A stretch of DNA of 15,423 nucleotides from an uncultured bacterium (lineage in GTDB: Bacteria; Bacteroidota; Bacteroidia; Bacteroidales; Bacteroidaceae). The DNA lies in NCBI GenBank assembly GCA_945788485.1, contig CALZMB010000020.1:1-15423 (forward strand), read 5' to 3'. Shown here piece after piece: positions 13,711-15,423 of the stretch. The notes below the pieces were generated by a model that had not been told where the DNA came from, ran no database searches, and was given only the letters and a program-made list of their open reading frames with translations. The position numbers and the translations under genes were made by a program. Each line of letters opens with the position of its first letter. The first letter of the stretch is position 1.

Positions 13711-14329
13711 ATACATATTTCTGACATTTTCTTATCGTGTTTACAGATGTATTTGTCGCTTTACTGATGTCTCGCAGACTTACCCCCTTCTTCAAGAGAC
13801 GTATTACATCTTTATAGTCCAACTTGAATTGTTCATCGGTCTTACGGTATCCGACTTTGCGCCCAACCTTACCCTTATTCTTTCGATAGTTCTTATATCC
13901 GCTATCCATTCTCTCCTTAATGGTTTTCCGTTCCATACGTGCGACTTCTGCAAGAATGGTAATAAGGAACTGACTCATGGGATTCACTTTGCCGTTTATG
14001 TCAAGAGTTTCGATATTATAATTCATGATGTATAGAGATACTCCCGCGTCATTGAGCAATTCAATAGCGCTAAGTACCTGGAGTGTATCACGACCAAGGC
14101 GTGAGAGTTCCGTCACCAATACTTTATTTATGTTATGTGCGCGTACGTACGCAAGGAGGTTAGTGAGTTCCGTTCGCTCGTCGTTCTTCTTTGCGCCACT
14201 GATCTTCTCTGTGAAGATCTCTTGGATTTTCCAGTTGTGAGTCTTTGCCAGTAGAGTAAGGTCCTTAACCTGACGATCGTAATCTTGAATCATTGTTGAG
14301 ACTCTACAAAATAAAACCACTTGTTCCAT
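13709..14329 (-). CDS. Small serine recombinase (resolvase/invertase family)
   Basis: A 206-residue site-specific recombinase that cuts DNA through a 5'-phosphoserine. The catalytic domain begins MEQVVLFCRVST with nucleophile Ser11 and Arg9. The active-site motif SRLGRD (about 76-81) and helix E (AEVARMERKTIKERM, about 127-141) are intact. The C-terminal helix-turn-helix is about 181-203 (GVSLRDISKATNTSVNTIRK). Length is normal for the small resolvase/invertase class and too short for a large serine integrase or transposase, so multimer resolution or inversion is the likely job. I chose the ATG at 14329; the frame is open to 14371, but those 14 residues precede the conserved beta strand. A cluster of related 13-bp motifs lies 80-175 bp upstream and may be its site. 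Confidence 0.93.
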   Translation of the reverse strand: MEQVVLFCRVSTMIQDYDRQVKDLTLLAKTHNWKIQEIFTEKISGAKKNDERTELTNLLAYVRAHNINKVLVTELSRLGRDTLQVLSAIELLNDAGVSLYIMNYNIETLDINGKVNPMSQFLITILAEVARMERKTIKERMDSGYKNYRKNKGKVGRKVGYRKTDEQFKLDYKDVIRLLKKGVSLRDISKATNTSVNTIRKCQKYV

Positions 14330-14408
14330 GTTCTTTATGCTATGAGTTGTTCGTATATTGCGAAGATACACGTAACAGTTGGCACAAGAAAATTCAGGGT
14401 GCTAAACT

Positions 14409-14503
14409 GTGTCAAAATAATCTTTTAGATTAATACGACGCGAAAAACGGTACCCGTGTAGTGCTATAAGCCTATTATTTTGACACGGTAATTATTTTGA
14501 TAC
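14409..14503. repeat. Cluster of three 13-bp motifs upstream of the recombinase (candidate res site)
   Basis: GTGTCAAAATAAT (14409-14421) is the exact reverse complement of ATTATTTTGACAC (14474-14486). A third copy, ATTATTTTGATAC (14491-14503), has one mismatch and runs direct to the second, 17 bp on. Inverted and direct copies between a small serine recombinase and its divergent neighbourhood fit a resolution site or an operator. The last copy overlaps the final codons of the minus-strand gene at 14492. Confidence 0.6.
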
Positions 14504-14752
14504 GCTTTTATGTCCTTTATTTAATCTATAGCAGTAATTGTACAAACTATGCTTCTTGACCTTGATGTCGTTACGTTGAGCATATAAGAAGTTTTGTTCC
14601 ACAGACAATGTTTCATCGTACCAATCGGCAATACGAATCAGCGTTCTTTTTGCGTCATTAATAGGATGCGCTTGTAAGGAAGTCTCTTTATCTTCTTTCT
14701 TTGAAGATACAGTCTCACGAAGAAATAGAGAGTAGTCACTTATGTCTATCAT
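14492..14752 (-). CDS. Small protein of unknown function
   Basis: An 86-residue soluble protein (start MIDISDYSLFLRET) that I do not recognise. The N-terminal half is acidic and polar. The C-terminal half (about 35-86, DAKRTLIRIADWYDETLSVEQNF then YAQRNDIKVKKHSLYNYCYR) is helical and basic at the end, with a spacing that could form a helix-turn-helix. I prefer the ATG at 14752 because GGAG lies 10 bp upstream; an upstream ATG at 14785 would add 11 residues. It is oriented like the recombinase and lies upstream of it, but the repeat cluster at its 3' end and the 162-bp gap suggest separate control. A regulator of the neighbouring origin-like region is possible but unproven. Confidence 0.6.
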   Translation of the reverse strand: MIDISDYSLFLRETVSSKKEDKETSLQAHPINDAKRTLIRIADWYDETLSVEQNFLYAQRNDIKVKKHSLYNYCYRLNKGHKSVSK

Positions 14753-14923
14753 GGTTGATGTACTCCAGCAATTTGGGTAGGTCATGTATTTGCGTTCTTA
14801 ATTTCTTTATTTATTGGAGAGAATGGTATGAGGTGAGTTCGGGGAACTTTTATGTCTGGATAGTTAGAAGGTAGAGCGTAGAGTCTTTAAAAAGGCAGAT
14901 GATCTGGCGGGGTAACTTTCAAA

Positions 14924-15037
14924 TAATGTCAGGGGTGAGCGCTAGCGCTCACTTGGGGCGAAGCCCCCTCTTAATCATTAGAGACTTTATAATGCAGAGG
15001 ACAAAGCTGTAAAACGCGAAGCGTTTACATGACATTA
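14924..15037. other. Cloverleaf-like region with three hairpins (candidate origin structure)
   Basis: TAATGTCA (14924-14931) and TGACATTA (15030-15037) are exact inverted repeats closing a 114-bp segment. Inside are a perfect 18-bp palindrome GTGAGCGCTAGCGCTCAC (14935-14952), a hairpin GGGGC-GAA-GCCCC (14955-14967) and a hairpin AAACGC-GAA-GCGTTT (15012-15026). Both smaller hairpins contain GCGAAGC, known from biophysics as an exceptionally stable single-stranded DNA mini-hairpin. No coding frame is evident. Such structure suits a single-strand origin, transfer origin or structured RNA. It occupies the first half of the gene-free stretch 14786-15362. Confidence 0.6.
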
Positions 15038-15126
15038 AAGTTTATGTCTTATACATGTTATTCATCTTTAGTTGTTTAATCATATTGAATAGTTCATTAT
15101 GTATTAATATACTTGATATGAAGTTT

Positions 15127-15158
15127 TTGTATATATACAAGTTAACAAACTTTGTATA
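15127..15158. other. AT-rich palindrome and TTGTATA repeats
   Basis: TTGTATATATACAA (15127-15140) is a perfect 14-bp palindrome. A second TTGTATA follows at 15152-15158, again facing TATACAA. The surrounding 15040-15170 is very AT-rich, with no gene, as expected for a DNA-unwinding segment beside an origin. Confidence 0.45.
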
Positions 15159-15171
15159 GACATCGTTTTGG

Positions 15172-15240
15172 CTTGTTATTGACTCGTTGCGTGACTTGTT
15201 ATTGACCTGTTAGATGATTTGTTATTGACTTGTTATTATG
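15172..15240 (+). repeat. Three tandem 23-bp iteron-like repeats
   Basis: Copies at 15172-15194, 15195-15217 and 15218-15240 share the core yTTGTTATTGAC (first 12 bases, one change in the third copy) followed by 11 variable bases that keep GTT at the same place. The half-unit spacing of about 11-12 bp puts GTT on one face of the helix. A period near 22-23 bp is typical of replication iterons bound by a Rep protein. The repeats end 122 bp before the start of the truncated gene. Confidence 0.7.
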
Positions 15241-15362
15241 TAGGTGTAAAAGTAGGAAATCCCCTCGCCCTAAAGATTTTTGAATAAAATGTGATTTTTT
15301 TCATTATTCGGGTCGTTTTTTGTGAAGACGCAGATAAATAAATAAAATTAAAACGAGAAAAT

Positions 15363-15423
15363 ATGAAGATTAAAAATTCTACATGCGATTATTCATTGGA
15401 TAATCCTAATGTTGCTGCAAAGC
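15363..15423 (+). CDS. Start of a gene cut by the window edge
   Basis: Twenty codons are visible, reading MKIKNSTCDYSLDNPNVAAK, with the frame still open at the last base. The A-rich leader (AAACGAGAAAAT before ATG) is normal for this host. The family cannot be named from 20 residues. Its position directly downstream of iteron-like repeats and the hairpin cluster makes a replication initiator or other element-maintenance gene plausible; this is inferred from context only. Confidence 0.6.
   Translation, partial: MKIKNSTCDYSLDNPNVAAK

Noticed and set aside
13637..14035. 132-codon plus-strand frame with hydrophobic segments
   Set aside because: It spans a terminator and runs antisense to the conserved serine recombinase, whose motifs clearly define the real gene.
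12289..14329. Complete restriction-modification or phage-defence island
   Set aside because: Only the methyltransferase is recognisable; no endonuclease, helicase or translocase motif was found in the neighbouring genes.
13709..14329. Large serine integrase or IS607-type transposase
   Set aside because: At 206 residues with a short C-terminal helix-turn-helix after the catalytic domain it fits the small resolvase/invertase class; the DNA-binding domain is not N-terminal and no TnpB gene is adjacent.
15172..15240. CRISPR array
   Set aside because: The repeat unit is only 23 bp with no separate unique spacers, and the 12-bp core recurs without intervening spacer-length DNA; no cas gene is present.

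Overview
The window looks like a Bacteroidales genome, most likely Prevotellaceae. Evidence: Bacteroidota-type promoters (-33 TTTG, -7 TAnnTTTG), poor Shine-Dalgarno sites, a TonB receptor paired with a surface lipoprotein that carries an acidic export signal after its lipobox cysteine, GTTGACGAG-type intergenic repeats, and a long palindromic intergenic element of a kind I associate with Prevotella. No database search was possible, so the taxon is inferred.

Positions 1 to about 6,630 are the resident, more GC-rich part. They hold a rubrerythrin gene (minus strand) between roughly 60-bp inverted repeats, a secreted M23/LysM cell-wall hydrolase with a structured leader, a palindromic intergenic element, and a two-gene outer-membrane uptake operon. 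The operon encodes a TonB-dependent receptor (BtuB-like) and an overlapping surface lipoprotein with a BtuG-like beta-propeller fused to a large extra C-terminal domain. Together they would capture a scarce nutrient, probably a cobamide, at the surface and pass it through the outer membrane. A strong terminator closes this block.

Positions from about 6,630 to the right edge are clearly AT-richer and look like an integrated mobile element or plasmid-like segment. At its left edge is a compact minus-strand unit with promoter, 20-codon frame and terminator (a candidate small RNA or leaderless micro-protein). It is followed by two paralogous excisionase-type helix-turn-helix genes (minus). Then come plus-strand genes of unknown function (558, 180, 92 and 474 residues) and a complete C5-cytosine DNA methyltransferase with no visible restriction partner. 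Most of these genes are followed by a hairpin or perfect palindrome, so they look like separate transcription units.

The right end looks like a maintenance module. It has a small serine recombinase (minus) with an upstream inverted/direct repeat cluster that could be its resolution site, a small unknown gene, and a 114-bp region with three hairpins closed by an 8-bp inverted repeat, two of them containing the ultra-stable GCGAAGC mini-hairpin. Beyond that lie an AT-rich tract, three exact-period 23-bp iteron-like repeats, and the start of a gene cut by the window edge. This layout suggests an origin of replication or transfer next to its initiator gene, and it is the most interesting part of the window.
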